DNA from: Ifrita kowaldi | Taxonomy: Eukaryota > Chordata > Aves > Passeriformes > Cinclosomatidae | DNA: 64,000 nucleotides | Reading direction: 5' to 3' | NCBI GenBank assembly: GCA_013398055.1 | Contig: VZRS01014475.1 | Coordinates: 1,387,859 to 1,451,858 of the forward strand | In this document: positions 27,421 through 40,822 of the stretch, one piece after another | Layout: each line of letters starts with the position of its first letter | Position numbering within the stretch: position 1 is the stretch's first letter | Translations under genes and position numbers: made by a program | Notes under the pieces: generated by a model | What the model saw: the letters and a program-made list of their open reading frames with translations, nothing else | Database searches by the model: none | What the model was told of the DNA's origin: nothing

Positions 27421-27740
27421 CAATGATGGGGTATCCACAGCTTCTTGGGGCAAACTGTTCCACTGTCTCACCACCCTTATCATATAGCCATATGTCCAAT
27501 CTGAACTCTCCCTTCTTCTACTTTAAAAACATTGTCCCTTTGTCCTGTCACTGTAGGCCTTGGTAGAAACTCTTCTGCCACTTTTGTACAAACCTCCTTT
27601 AAGTATTGAACAGCAGCAATAAGATCTCCCTAGAGCCTTCTCTTCTCCAGGCTGAACAGCCCCAGCTCTTTCAGCCTGCCTCCATGGAAGCGGTGCTCCA
27701 ACCTTGTGATCATCTTAGTGGTCCTCCTCCTGTACATGTT
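27421..27740 (-). mobile_element. CR1 LINE internal 3' fragment, antisense, 3' end missing
   Basis: Complement CR1 blocks run in order: GATGGGGTATCCACAGCTTC, TGTTCCACTGTCTCACCACC, CTTTGTCCTGTCACTGTAGG, AAGATCTCCCTAGAGCCTTC, TCTCCAGGCTGAACAGCCCC, AGCTCTTTCAGCCTGCC and GATCATCTTAGTGGTCCTCC. The terminal 150 or so bases of the CR1 3' end are absent. It shares the GATGGGGTATCC..CACCACC segment with the element at 26351-26640, so the two cannot be halves of one interrupted copy. Confidence 0.9.
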
Positions 27741-29507
27741 CTCTTCTGTTATTTTGCCACTGCTCCTATCAAATTCAACCACTCTTTTTTTGGGTAAAGA
27801 TGAACTTAAAGCCATATTCTATAGGCTTCAGAGTTCAGTGTCAGATTGAACTGTTCATCATTTAGTATTTATCTCAGAATAACCCAGAGAATAACCCTGC
27901 AGACGCAAGATATTTTAATGAATTCATGGAGGGTCTTGGACAAGTACTTGGAGGACAGATCTACTGAATATCATTGAATGAGTTTTTTATTCTTATTTTT
28001 TTACGACATTTTCATGTTTCCCAGAACACAGAGGTCTTCAAAAACAAGGTAGTTTTGGAAATAAAATAGTTTCTGAGAAGTCCTGTCTTATATTTTATTG
28101 CAATGGTATCTTCAGTAAATCTTCAGGCAGTGTCAATATTATACTTAATACTGTGCTCATGGTATTTTAAGTTTTCTTTCTTAATTCCTAATGAATGGAC
28201 TGTGAATTGTCTTTGTAAGTGCTTAATTACTAATAAACTGAAATTAAGAAAGCCAAGTTCTTAAAATTATGATTTTAACATTTATTCAAATGTTCCAGTT
28301 ATTTAAGTGCAACAATATTTAAATTGTTTCTTCCTCTCATGTTTTAAGTAAGTTAATAGATTTTGTCCAACATGCCTGACAAATTGCAGTCAAAATTTCA
28401 TAAATGTTCTAAACCCCAAACTCACCCCCAATGTTCATGAACAAGTTTCTGGGGGGTAGTGGCTCTCTTTATGTTTGTGATTTCCTGACAAAAGCATTAG
28501 AACCTTGTGTAGGCTTGTTTCCTTGTTTGCTGTCATTTAATCCTTACATAATGCTTAACTATGTAAATTGAAATTAGTGGTTAAAAACTGTCATCTGTGC
28601 TAAATGTATTTCAAGTCAAACACATCATAATTGGATAAAAACATTGTGTCTGCACAGACCTATGATAAATATGAGTTCACAAAGTATTAAACTTAGTTAT
28701 TCGGAAAAAATCTGTGCTGTGATGTGATTATAACAGCACTGGCATAAATCATAGCTGTTTCTGCTGCATATTCTCTGCTTTCTCTTATTCATTTTCTGAC
28801 TGATAGCTCGTAGAGTCAGCAGTAGTTTGTCATTTAGAGTATTTTTGTATGATGCTTTATGAAAAGCCATTGTAATTTCCTGAAAGAAGAATGAACAGTT
28901 TTTAAGACTGTCTGGTTAAATCGGATTGTTCCAACATTTCAGAAGATTAGTTTTCAATTCAGCTCACTGGTTTGTAAACTACCAAATAGAATTTTGGACA
29001 CAAAGTAATTTTTCTCCTTGCACCTTCAAAAATAGTGAAAAGTATATTTGTGCCCTTGTTCTTCTGTAGCACTTTTCAGAGCCAAAGCTCCAGTGCAAGA
29101 TGTCATCTTTTATTAGCAATGTGTGATTTGAAAGCAAACTGTGACACATAGCCCAAGCCAACACTAGCAAGTGTTTGATTATGATTATTTTTGTGATGTA
29201 GTCCTTCATTTGTGGTGGCTATAAACCTGGAGTCAAAAAGCCACCTGCCTCCTGTGTTGGCATATGCAGAAATGTAGTTCTGATCAGTAGGGAGTTTCCC
29301 CAAAGCATCTCTCCAGTGGGGACTTCTTCCAAAAAATGTCCACCAGCTTTAACACAATTTCATTATTTGAATAACGAAAACCACAATTTCTTTATTTGAA
29401 GTACAGGATGTCAAACAGCATCCCCTTACTGAACTTCCCTCTTTCTTCCTTGCTAGTATTCTACAAAAAGTGAATTTAACAAATCTCCGTGAATACCATT
29501 TAGATAT

Positions 29508-29522
29508 TTTTTTTTTTTTTTT
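29508..29522. repeat. poly-T tract
   Basis: A run of 15 or so T residues in intronic sequence, not adjacent to a recognised element. Confidence 0.85.
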
Positions 29523-30128
29523 CTGCCTTAATCACATTTTCCAGATTCTGCTTAGTTACTCCTTGCACTACAAGGTGTCTTAGTATACAGCGTCTACTCC
29601 AGACATAGTTTTTCACTGGAAATGTTCCATATGCTAAATGTTTTGTTTATTCGGTTTTAAAACATGAAAATTCTAAAAAGATACAAAAAGTTCTGTGGCA
29701 GTTCTTAGATGTTACACACCAAATTTTATCATAGGTGATTTTTGCTGTATTGTGTATCAATGTTTACAGGGGGAAGCATTTTTCCCGGTCCTGCCCAACT
29801 ACATCCCAGCATTCATGTCCTAAATTTGTCTAACATTAGCTAGTATATAGACATAAATATTTTAATGAAAAAATGTAACTCTTTTATGGGCAATTTGTGT
29901 TAGGTACAGACATACATAGATATTATGATGAGCATTTATAAATAAGGTATTGTAGCCACTATAGCTACCTTGAGAATTAAGTATGGAGACTGGTAGATTA
30001 AACAGAATAACAAGACATGTACAGAAGTTAATCTAACTATGATTCTGTAAGTGATCCAATGTATAAAACTACTTACTCAAGTGCCATTCAAAAACTGTTT
30101 CTTAATGTGCTTCCATAAAAAAAAATGA

Positions 30129-30686
30129 CTACATTTCAAGTGTATAGGTGGATATACATGGAAATATGCATATTATATATATTTCTGTTTTACTGACATA
30201 TTCATTAAAATTGTTTTCTATAATGTGCTTATTTGCATCATCAATTCTACTAATAATATATGTATGTGTTTGTGTGAATATACATTGCCATATACCTACC
30301 TGAACAAATGGCTGTGTCTGTACTCCATCACATTTACTGCTCATTAAAGCAGCAGTCAAAAATATATATTTGTCAGAAGAGAAAAAAAATATCCCTTGTA
30401 GGTTTGAAAATAAATTACATGAATTACATGGTGGTGCTAGTACAAAGTAAGAAAAGGCTCCATAATGTCCCACAAGGTGACTATCAACAAAGCTCAGTGT
30501 ACCTGTCCTCTGTTCTCTGGCAGAAATCTTGAGTGTTTCGCCAAAACAGAGAATACACCATGAACAATAAATAGCATTGCAAATATCTTTAATTTGATTT
30601 TCATACCAAAAGACTACTAAATCACACAGAGCAGTACTTCTCTTAATTTCTTTATGAATAAACTCCCATGTTTTCTGGGGATACAT
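30129..30686 (-). other. 185-codon open reading frame, probably not a gene
   Basis: This is the longest open frame in the window, and it lies antisense inside an SNTG1 intron. It begins MYPQKTWEFIHKEIKR, is rich in Cys, Phe, Tyr and Ile, and includes a GT-repeat-derived TQTHTYI segment. I recognise no domain, signal peptide or clear membrane segment. An in-frame TGA lies 15 bases upstream of the Met codon. Length alone is the argument for it; composition and context argue for chance in AT-rich DNA or a very old decayed insertion. Confidence 0.12.
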
Positions 30687-31908
30687 ACCTTGTCTGTCTC
30701 TTCATGCAATTAATACATATACAACATACTGAGAGAAAACAGTGTATAAAAACCTTCTTGATATTCAAATTTCAGTAATAGGGAAGGCAGAAAGAAACCG
30801 GGCTCACTGCAAGATGGAGATTTAATGATGTAACTCTTGCGAAAAAATATTTATTCCATGCTTAGAAGTTGAAATGCTGAACAAATAGCCACTATAATAT
30901 AAGCCATCAAGCATGCTTCATACAGTTTTATGTTCTGTGGGTAGAAACAAATGTTGGTAGGTCATCCATCAGTACCAAGAAAATACACTGTAGTCTTTTA
31001 ACATTCTATGTAATTTCAGTAATGGACAAGAACAGTCAGTTTATAAGGGCTGACTTTCGTGCTTTTTTCCTTTGTCTCATTTTTATTCTTTATCCTCTGT
31101 GTCCTCCCATCTTTCCCTTTACAGTTATAAAGCTGCAGCAGTTGACAAAGGAAATTGCCTTGGACCATAATTCTTTTGTGGTAAGACACTCTCCAGAGAT
31201 CAGTAACACAGTAGAACTGAGCATGAACAAGATCTTAATCCTACTCAGTTCCCTACTGCTGCTATAACTCTGGACAAAGTGTCACTTGGCAAGAATGAAA
31301 CCTTTCTCAATTAGCTATGAGACAAACAGACAAATTAAGGTGTATCCTAGCTGGCTGAAGACTCAATTACTTTTATTCTTGGGAACAAGGACCTACAGGG
31401 CTTCTGCTCTTGATTTAGTTTGACTTGTAGGAGTATCATCTATTTTAGTTAGATGACAAACAGCATTAGCTTGAAAAGTGCCTAGCATAATTCTGTAAAA
31501 TACATCACATATGAAAAAATTGCCTTAAGAATCATAAAGGAAGAATAATCCAATCAGTCAGAAAAAAGAAAGGCAGTGTTGAAAAAGTATAGCTATAGAC
31601 ATCTGAAGGTGTGATGGAAAAGACAACAAAGGGATTTGATGAAACTAGAACTTGAAATGTGACCTCTGACATCCTTTCCTTAATAAAGATGGTTTCTTTG
31701 TTTACTCCACCATTTAGACATGGTCTGGGATGTAGCTGTCCAATCATTATAAAACACTGACAGACTCAGGATTTTTTTCAAGCATCCTACTTAAGACCAA
31801 ACTTCTTTTGCTATTACATAGTAAAACGTGTGTGATTCATGTCAATGGAATGACATTGTGCTTATGATTTCCATTGATCATGTATGTAGATAAAACATGT
31901 ATTTTGTA

Positions 31909-32315
31909 AAATCATAGAATATCCTGAGTTGGAAGGGGCACATAAGAATCATCAAAGTCCAACTCCTGCATGGTACAGGCCCAAGAATCACACCATGTGC
32001 TTGGAAATATTGTCCAAATGCTTCTTGAGCTCTGTCAGGCTTGGTGCTGTGACCACTCCCCTGGGGAGCCTGTTCCAGTGCTCAGCCACCCTCTGGGTCA
32101 AGAATCTTTATCTAATATCCAACCTAAGCCTCCCCTGACACGACTTCAGGCTGTTCTCTTGGGTCCTGTCACTGATCACCACAGAGAAGAGATCAGTGCC
32201 TGCCCCTCCTCTTCCCATTATGAGGAAGTTGTAGACTATGATGAGATCTCCCCTCAGTCTTCTCTTCTCCGGGCTGAACAGACCAAGTGACCTCAGCTGT
32301 TCCTCATGTGGCTTC
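31909..32315 (-). mobile_element. CR1 LINE 3' fragment, antisense, CR1-J-like group
   Basis: It begins AAATCATAGAATATCCTGAG and continues TTGGAAGGGGCACATAAGAA, with the distinctive blocks TGTCCAAATGCTTCTTGAGC, TCTGTCAGGCTTGGTGCTGT, CCTGGGGAGCCTGTTCCAGT, CACCACAGAGAAGAGATCAG and GATGAGATCTCCCCTCAG. It stops near GTTCCTCATGTGGCTTC. This family differs from the one at 26351 and matches the copy at 61451. Overlapping ORFs on both strands are translations of the repeat. Confidence 0.92.
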
Positions 32316-35300
32316 ACTGGCAGGTGAAATTATGTCATTGTACTATGTGGTGCAGACACTATTGTTCAAGTTTGTTCAGTGTAAATAGTCTTTCTTCAAG
32401 AAGAGAGTTTGTCCACGGTGGATAATTTTACACAGAAGAGGCAAAACTGTTAAATAATAAATTGAAGGTAGTTCATCATTGAATCCATAGGACACGAAAT
32501 AAATCTGCTCTGGTTGGAGATTCTTATTTCTTTCCTAGTGCCAATGCATAATGCCCTCTGTATCCTAAATGATATATCTATCCCAGAGCCATGGACTAGT
32601 CAGACATTCACATTTCTATGACTATTCTTTAGAGCATGGTAAGTAAAAACACAGTCACCTATTTATTCTGTATTTGTTTGATAATCTAGTCTCTATTTGG
32701 ATTAGAACAAACTCCTTGACCCAAAACAAAACAAAAACCCTAATGAATATTCCTAGTCATAGCCCAAACAAAGATAGTTACAGTTATGATGTATTTCCAC
32801 ATTTCTGATGCCATTACCGTGATGAAAAGTGGTTTTGTTTGATGTCACCTCATCAAAATTGTATGTGTTTAAGTCCAAGATTCTGGGAATGAGTAGCAAA
32901 CTGACATATAATATGAATGTGAAAGTGTTTTCCAAGGTGCCTTGCAGAATATGTGTTCTGGACCTATCACTATTGCTAAGAATAGAAACAATATAATTTT
33001 CTTTATTCGTGTGACTGTATTACAGGTATAGAAGTCAATAGCTTTTCTTCTATGTGTCATTTATATGTTGCATTTATGTACCAACTATAAAATAAAAATA
33101 TGCAGTCAGAGAGCATCCTTTTTTAATTATAGCAGAATAACACTAGCGGAAGATAATAGGCAGTAATTTGTTTGCAAAGACTAGCCCAAATGAGTCCTAG
33201 GTGATTACTTATAAATAAAATATTTCTCATTAAAAAGTATTGGTGAAGAATCTTGGTCCCAGATACGTCACAGGAAAAAAAAATCCTGTTAATTTCAGTG
33301 AATACAGGATTTTGCTTTTTGATGATTTGTTATTACAATAATTTAATAGCATCTCAAGAGGAGTCTTAAATCTAATTTGTCAGCTTGTCTACACAGTTTA
33401 TTTGTTTGCATTGCATTCTGTTCTTTGAAGTTAATTTTATTAAATGGTTTAAAATGCAAAAAGCAGCCTAAGCAATATATGAATAATAATTGGGAAAAGG
33501 ATTTATATCTTATGGGTTGTTTCCAATTTTATGCATGATACATACTGTATTTTTTCAAAGAGATTGTCTTCTTACAGTGCATTTTTCAAAACATGGATTA
33601 ATTATGTCAGATTTTCTGCAACCACACTGGGAGTATGCAAATTGTGGTGCTGGTGGTATTTTCAGTGTATGCCTTGGTCTCCACTTGCTGAATTGGACTG
33701 TTTGCCGTTGTTCCCAAATTCTATCTCTACTCATTAAAGGAGAGTTCACTTTTCAAGGCAATAAATAGTGCATACTAAGTTCTCCTCTGCATCTTCCGTC
33801 AAGGCATCATAACATTTTGTGCCACGACTTGAAAGGTGTGTCAGGGTCCTCATGAGTATCTGATGCCACTATCTACAAGAGAATCTTTTTTAATTAGGCT
33901 GCAATTTGTGCTTTAAAAGGAGTTGGCACCTGGTCCACTTGTCAAATCTATTTTAGGGAAAACAAAAATTTATTGCTTCCCATAAATACTGTATGTAGAC
34001 CTGCAAAATATTCTCAGTGATGCAGGTTATGCACAGTTACTGAGGGAAGTACTTGAAGAGAAAAGGCTGTTTTTATCTGCTAAAAGTAGGCCTATGAATG
34101 TTGAGATCAGTAACACTGCACCTTCTAACCAGTAGGAACTTCTGCTTATATTTCATAATTCCTGAAAACTGATATATAAATAATTTATGTGACACACATT
34201 TAGGTGCTGTGAAAAAGCCAGCGTGTTTTACAAGTGTGCTTATTGGTTAAAAGTCACTAGGTATACATATATATATTTGTACAAGACTATAACAACCTAT
34301 GTTAACTTTCTGAGGCAAGCATTCAACAAATGGTTCTGAGGAACTCTGATATTCAAAAACATGAAAAAATAATGACTGTGACATTGGTGTAGATCAGTAT
34401 TCCCAAGGATGTCTCTGCCTAATGCAGGAGAATTAGCCTTTAAAATTAGAATTCAGAAGAGTCACCACAGTGAGCACTGTAACAGTGAAGTCAGCGCACA
34501 GGAAGATGAAAGATAACACATGAAACTCTCTCTCTCATGCGTTAATGTCTCTGCTGTAGTTGCACTTTTGTGTGAAACTGGGTGCTCAGGTGAGCTTATG
34601 CATTTTGCAGCAATGAAAATGAAAAGAAGAAAAGAACCACACTCAGAACATATGAAACCAGAGGAATTAATCCGGTGATCCCCAAGATCCTTTATTTTAA
34701 GGGCGATGTGACTGTGGTCACAGCGTTCTGCATCCCTGATACGTGTGCTACAGAGGCAAAATGTGCAGTTCAGGCTACACAGGGCATCACTTCAGCCTCT
34801 TTGTAGGAGAAGGATTTAAATGGGTCTTACTGGGCATATGATTAACTAATTTACCCAATTTTTGCTATCTAGAATTCGAATATCTAGTTTCAGTGGTTTA
34901 AGCTAGCTGTTACACTTTTAATGCAGTATAGTGTATTGAAGTAGACACACATCCAGAGTATATCATAATGAACCAGTTCTTCCCAGTTTAAACCAGAATG
35001 TAGGAATTGTTATTCAGGGATTCTCTAGAAAAAGAAGCAGCCAGGGTGACTAGCTTGAACTACTTTGTATTCCTGATTTAGTAACTTAAAACTCACTTTT
35101 CTCTATTCTTTTTTTCGCAAAACACTGTCCTCACATGTGGACATCTTTGAGGGAAAGTGTGTGCAATTTGTTGACAATCACTTAAAAGGAGTAGATAATT
35201 CTTTCATGTGAGAATCATTTCATGCACTGTCAATAGCTTTTTTGCTCCTCACACTTCAGATAAAGAGTATTTAGTGGTCTCTGCAGAGACTGTCAGTTCT

Positions 35301-37529
35301 AGGAGCTTGTTTTAATATCTTGGTGCTGAAGTACAGTTCTGTTGGGATTAGTTCTCTCCACAGTATAGACCTGATTTTGCAGTGTCCTTAAGTAAAAGCC
35401 CTTGCCGAGTAGGATTGTCCAAAACCAATGTTATGCATAAATTGAAGTGTGTTCCTGAGTCGTGCCTGTGGTTTGGTGTGACTGTCATTCTCTTTCCTCT
35501 AAATGGGAATGAAATGCATGGCAAAACTGCATGGAGATGTCAAAGTACCGCAGTTCTATACATCCTTTATCTTCATTCAAACTGAATCTGACTGGGAATA
35601 AGGCCAGGTACCCTGGGATTTTGCCTGCACATCTAAGGGTCCTTCTTAATGCTGCATCTCTCTCCTGGCCTCTCCATACATCAGAGAAGAGAAAGATGAT
35701 AGCTCATTGCTTTGATTGTTTTCCCCTGAGATAAAGAGACAATCAGTGGCCTTTACATTTCTCATCCAGGAAATGACATACTTAAGTGGATTTTCTGTCC
35801 CTGCAGAAAGGCAATGATTTTGGTCTTCTGACAAGATTTGTTGGGTGACATAGATCTGTAAAATAAAAAGGAGTTTACAAAGTAGGTAGGAATAAAACTA
35901 CCTGAATGATATTATAGACTGGATTGTTTTGCTTTGCTTTGTTCTTACCTCACTATCAACATAAATAAATATCTTCGCTCAAACAAGGTCAAAGGAATTG
36001 CACATACATAGGGATGAGGGAAGCTATTCTACTTTCTGTAGCAGAGATTGGTGGGCTCAGGAGGACAATATTTGAAACAAATAGGATATATTTTCACATA
36101 AACTGCCAAATTCCTCTAGTTTATCTGTAACTGAATGTCCTTAACTCTGTTTATGGCAGATGGGAGCTCACCTGTCACATACACACAGAGAATGAAAGTG
36201 ATGCTGATACCAGGGTTCTTCTTTTTATCTGGAAGGGGCAACTATATAATGAGAATTTTGGAGAAAAATTCTAGCACTTGCTTTGTGTATAGTGCACAGT
36301 TAAGATGCTGTCCTTGTGGTTTCTTTTCTCATCAGATTGCTAAGACAAACACAGAAAACTTTATTCAGCTTGGTGAAGGGTCAAGATTTTTGCCAGTCAT
36401 TGACCTAAAGAGATCAACACATCCTGAAGTCAAGGGGCCTGCATAGATTTAGGACAGTTAAAAATTTGACCTCCCCCATATTCTGTTTGATTCCCAGTAG
36501 ACAGTAAATCATTCATGGATAATGACTAAGGGCACAGGTGGAAGTGTCATCCTACACCGCTGAGAGGAAATAATTTACAAACCGTTAGACAAGAGAGTTG
36601 CCTTAAGTTTCTGTGTTGTCCAATGCCTGTGAAATTAATGTTCATCAAAGTAGTAGCACAATGTGAGTGATGATGACATCCTAATTATGTGAAATACTAT
36701 TGGAATCACTATGAAAAATTTTAACAATCCAAAGTATCTGGAGAGTGGGGGATATCTTTAAATGAGATTGAAAAGCTTTACAACAAAAATAGCTCTTTTC
36801 CATTGTTAAGCAAAGTAGTTTAAAACTGTTTTTTCTACATAAATCCACAACAGATATATTTTTAAAAAGATGTTTTTCTAGACAGCTGTAAATTTTGTTA
36901 ATTGTATATTTATTTTGTAAAGCAATCTCTCTTTTTCAACAAGACACAATGCAATTCATAATATAATTACTTGAAAGGCCACTGATATGGTTACAATTAA
37001 TGATTTGCTCAAATTTGTCATTGGAGCTCTCATAAATAAACTCAAAATATGTTCTCATTACAGAGCTTTCTTTTGTTATTTTATCATTTAAAAATAGATA
37101 TTTATTTTTAGTATGATATGCCCTTTATGTTAATAGTAGATTTTTTTAATACGGGAAAAGGGGGCTTGTATGTCAGATCAACACTTCAGATAGAGCAGGC
37201 AATCCACAGATCGTCAGTGGAAAAAATCCTTCTCTTTTTTGTTTAATCAGTATTAAATGCAGATAAAGGAATTTCAGGGTAAATTTCAAAAATGTAGTCC
37301 AACAGATGTTATTCAAGCACTGCCAAAGTATAATATATCCATATGATTAAGGGCACATCTGATCATAGAACACTAGATTTATTTAATTATGTGCCATAGA
37401 GGTGTTAAAAGTTCCTGTGGAAGTGGAAGGAGATCAGCTATTTCTAACACAATTTTAAATGATAACTACATTGACTTGTTGTATATGATTTTTTATATTT
37501 GTTTGTTTGGTTTTTTTTTTTCCCTTTAG

Positions 37530-37640
37530 GCTGTGCTTTGGAGGTACAAGTTTTCCCAGCTCAAAGGTTCTTCAGATGATGGGAAGAGCAAAATCAAATT
37601 TTTGTTCCAAAACCAAGATACTAAACAAATTGAAGCAAAG
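37530..37640 (+). CDS. SNTG1: gamma-1-syntrophin, coding exon (syntrophin-unique region)
   Basis: This exon of 37 codons covers about residues 429-465. It begins AVLWRYKFSQLKGSSDDGKS and continues KIKFLFQNQDTKQIEAK to the donor gtaaaa. It joins ..FDAATK/AVLWRYKF in frame. This is the core of the syntrophin-unique C-terminal region, which together with the PH domain contacts the coiled-coil/syntrophin-binding site of dystrophin and dystrobrevins. QNQDTKQ replaces QNPDTKQ of the human protein as I recall it. Both ends are phase 0. The frame runs open beyond the donor to about 37721, so retention would add roughly 26 residues. Confidence 0.96.
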
Positions 37641-40340
37641 GTAAAAATAATACATTCTTTGTATAAAGGCAATATACAATTTTCAAAGCAGCTAGGGGAG
37701 TGGAGGAGTATAATAAACTAAGTTACTTGGAAATATTAGGTTAATGCAAAAGAATTGAAAAAGAATGCGAAAAAACCCAATGAAATTGAAGAAAACTGAA
37801 CAAATTACTTTTATCTAGTTAAAAGTCTTTTGAAAGGTGTAATTAGATTTAAAAATAATAAAATGCAGGAATTATGGGATATATGGGTTTAGGCATGTTT
37901 TCCAACTCTCCTCTTTGTCATTGTGGTAAAGCTATCTAAGAGCTTGAATACCCTGTTTTTCACTCTATAATTGTATCATGAAGAAATGGTCAAAAATATA
38001 TCCTTGAGTCAATCTGGGAACAAAACTCAGCAAAGGTTTAAAATCTGTTTTTATTTCTCAGAGAGAAAAAAAAAAACTGGATTGAATATATATTTCCTCA
38101 CAAGACTGAAGCTTTGTATCTGTCTCTAATGCAAAATCAGAAAAGTTGTAGTTTCAGTTGCGCTTTTGATTGAAGAGTTAGTTCATGAAAGCTGTAGCCG
38201 TGAGAGATTTATGCTTGCTTCAGTTTATGTCTTTTGAGAATAAGAGCATTCACTGTCCCAGTATATGTGAGAAGTGATCTCCCCAGGTCTGTGATAATTG
38301 GAACTGTCTTAGAGTCTGCATTAAAGTTCTTTTTTGACTAGAATCCAAATTTTAGTGTAAACCTGAAGGCTATTTTCTTGTCCATGTATAAGCCTTGCTT
38401 TTAAACCTTTACTGTACTGTTTTTCCTGACCATGTCAGAGACAAAATTGCTGAATGAATGTGATAACAATACGGTTCCATGAGAAAAAAGGAAATAATTA
38501 AATAAATTGTCCGTAAGTGCTAAATATGCAGAATATAAAAATATTCTACATATAATAATAAAATATATAATAAAATATATAAACAAAAAAATGCATTGAT
38601 TTGGGGACAGTTATGAGTTTTAAAGCCAATAGCTACATTAAGCATCTATTTTTCCTTCCTCCATGTCTCTTTGTGTTTGGTGTTAATTATTTTCTATCCA
38701 GCGGCTATTTACTTGGTTTGGAATGTTTTACTCAATAAAATAAAGGTATGTAAGGGTTCCCATTAAATCAATGTCAATAAAATGTGGGGACCATGGTTTT
38801 GATACCTTCATGTTCTGCTGCATCTCAAAGATAAATATTTTCTTATTTTTGATTTCCTTCAGAAATTTTTTTAGTAGTACTGAAGGTTTTTTCAGCTCTA
38901 ATGAGAAAATACTGCTTAACATAATGTCATGAGGATGATTTTCTCTTAAAGAGGTAATTGTAAATCTTTATTGTGCTCTTATGCACAGATGAAGGATGAA
39001 AGTCATCATTATTTTTCTAATATTTCTCTTCTGTTTCTGTCATATTAGCACATGACTGACAAAATTCATGAGCCCAAGAATTGCACACTGCTGGGATGTT
39101 TGCCGATTTGGGGGGAGTTGGTTTTGTTTGGTTTTTTTTTAATTGGTAAAACTACAATATATTTTTAATACTAAATTACATTTTTTAAAAAAATAAAACC
39201 AAAGAATGAAATTCAAATTTTTTAAAAAAAAGTTTTCTTTTTTTTTTCATGTTTTAAATTATATCTGTCATATAAATCACTTAGAGATATATAAGTATGC
39301 TGGATATACATAAGCCTTAGAGGTATCCTGGTGCCTTTATTGTACCTGTTGTTATTCCCACTCAAATTGAGTTCTAAAAAAATTCTGCCAAACTTTTATT
39401 AAGGTAGAAATTCTGCCTTCCACCTTATGAAGCCAGAGTATTAATACAAGCCTGCTAGCACTCTTATTAATATGCTGTCATGTTCCCTGGTTGCTTCTCT
39501 TTACTATAAACTTTCACATTACTCAATTTGGAAATAAAAATTTGTTACTTTTAACTGATTTTCTTGGTGATCAAAGCATACCAACTATATGCAAAGAAGT
39601 CAGATTATATTCTCTTTGGAAGGTGCTGTGGCATTTATAATGAGCTCTTCTATCCATTCCGATTTGTTTACACATTAAATATGTTGCTTAGTCTAAGAAA
39701 TGTAGATAAACGTGTTTGTAAAATGAATGTGAAGGTTCTTGGGTAATATATTTTCAACACTGGTTACCTTAAAATTTTGTGGATAACCCCCTTGTGTATC
39801 ATTTAAACCTTTCATAGATTTAAAGCACTACTCAGCATAAGGAGAGGTGGAACAGTCTAGACTCTACTTTTTTTTGCTTTACATTCCTGAGTTAGAGGTA
39901 TAGCTATTTGTGGAACTGTGGAGTCATTAGGAAATGTTAATCAGATTTTCAGAAATACTTGTAATGCCAGATTTCATGAATACTGTATGCAGGCTTCATT
40001 TGAAATCAGAGGATGGAAATTTTGTAAAACATCTGTTAAAGGTTGTGATGAATATTCATGGCCACAGTTATCATCACCTGTTAAATGCAGCTCTGTTTTG
40101 CAGCTGGCCTGGAGACCCACTGCTGTAACGGGAAATAGAGTGTAACATTTTCTTTATGATTCTATTTTTTTCCCCAGTTACAATACACAGGGAATAATCA
40201 GAATGTCATGAAATGAGAACTCAGCAGAGAATAAAACCAAAAATTTGAGGGGCTGTTGCACCAATGTATTAGGGCTCTTCACTTACTCATTCCCAAGCAG
40301 TAATGTGGAAGCAGGGCATGGCAGGTAACTCTCCAGACAC

Positions 40341-40822
40341 CTCAAATACTGTGTTCAGTTTTGGGCCAGTCACTACAAGAAGGACATTAGTGAGTCCAGA
40401 GAAGGGCAACAGAGCTGGTGAAGGGTCCGGAACACAAGTCTGATGAGGAGCTGGGGGAGTCTAGCCTGGAGAAAAGGAGGCTCAGGCGGAATATCATTGC
40501 TCTCTACAACTGTCTGAAAGGAGATTGTAGCCAGGTGGGGTCAGCCTGTTCTCTTAAGTAACAAGCAATAGGACAAAATGAAATGGCCTTAAGTTGCACA
40601 GGGAAGGTTTAGATTGGGTATTAGGAAAAGTATCTTCACCAGGAGGCTTGTCAATCATTGGAACAGGCTGCCCAGGGAAGTGGCAGAATCACCATCCCCA
40701 GAGGGATGGTGTAGATGTGTAGACACGGCACCTGGGGAGATGTTTTAGTGGTGGACTTGGCAGTTCTGGACTTGATAATCTTAAACATCCTTTCCAATCT
40801 AAATGATTCGATGATTCTATAT
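40341..40822 (+). mobile_element. CR1 LINE 3' fragment, sense, with octamer tail
   Basis: Plus-strand CR1 blocks in order are CTCAAATACTGTGTTCAGTT, GTCACTACAAGAAGGACATT, CCAGAGAAGGGCAACAGAGC, TGATGAGGAGCTGGGGGAGT, CTAGCCTGGAGAAAAGGAGG, GGAACAGGCTGCCCAGGGAA and GTGGACTTGGCAGT. It ends TCCAATCTAAATGATTCG and then ATGATTCTAT, the typical short CR1 3' tail repeat. It reaches further 5' than the other sense copy. Confidence 0.93.

Larger units (their letters stand above)
25151..37529 (+). other. SNTG1: SNTG1 intron, 12.4 kb
   Basis: The donor is gtaaag; the acceptor follows a long T run (37511-37521) and ends CCCTTTAG. The intron holds three antisense CR1 fragments (26351-26640, 27421-27740 and 31909-32315), a poly-T at 29508-29522 and a 185-codon minus-strand ORF at 30129-30686. 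No other recognised element was found. Confidence 0.85.

Noticed and set aside
31929..32317. ORFs of 69-106 codons on both strands
   Set aside because: They are translations of the CR1 element at 31909-32315.
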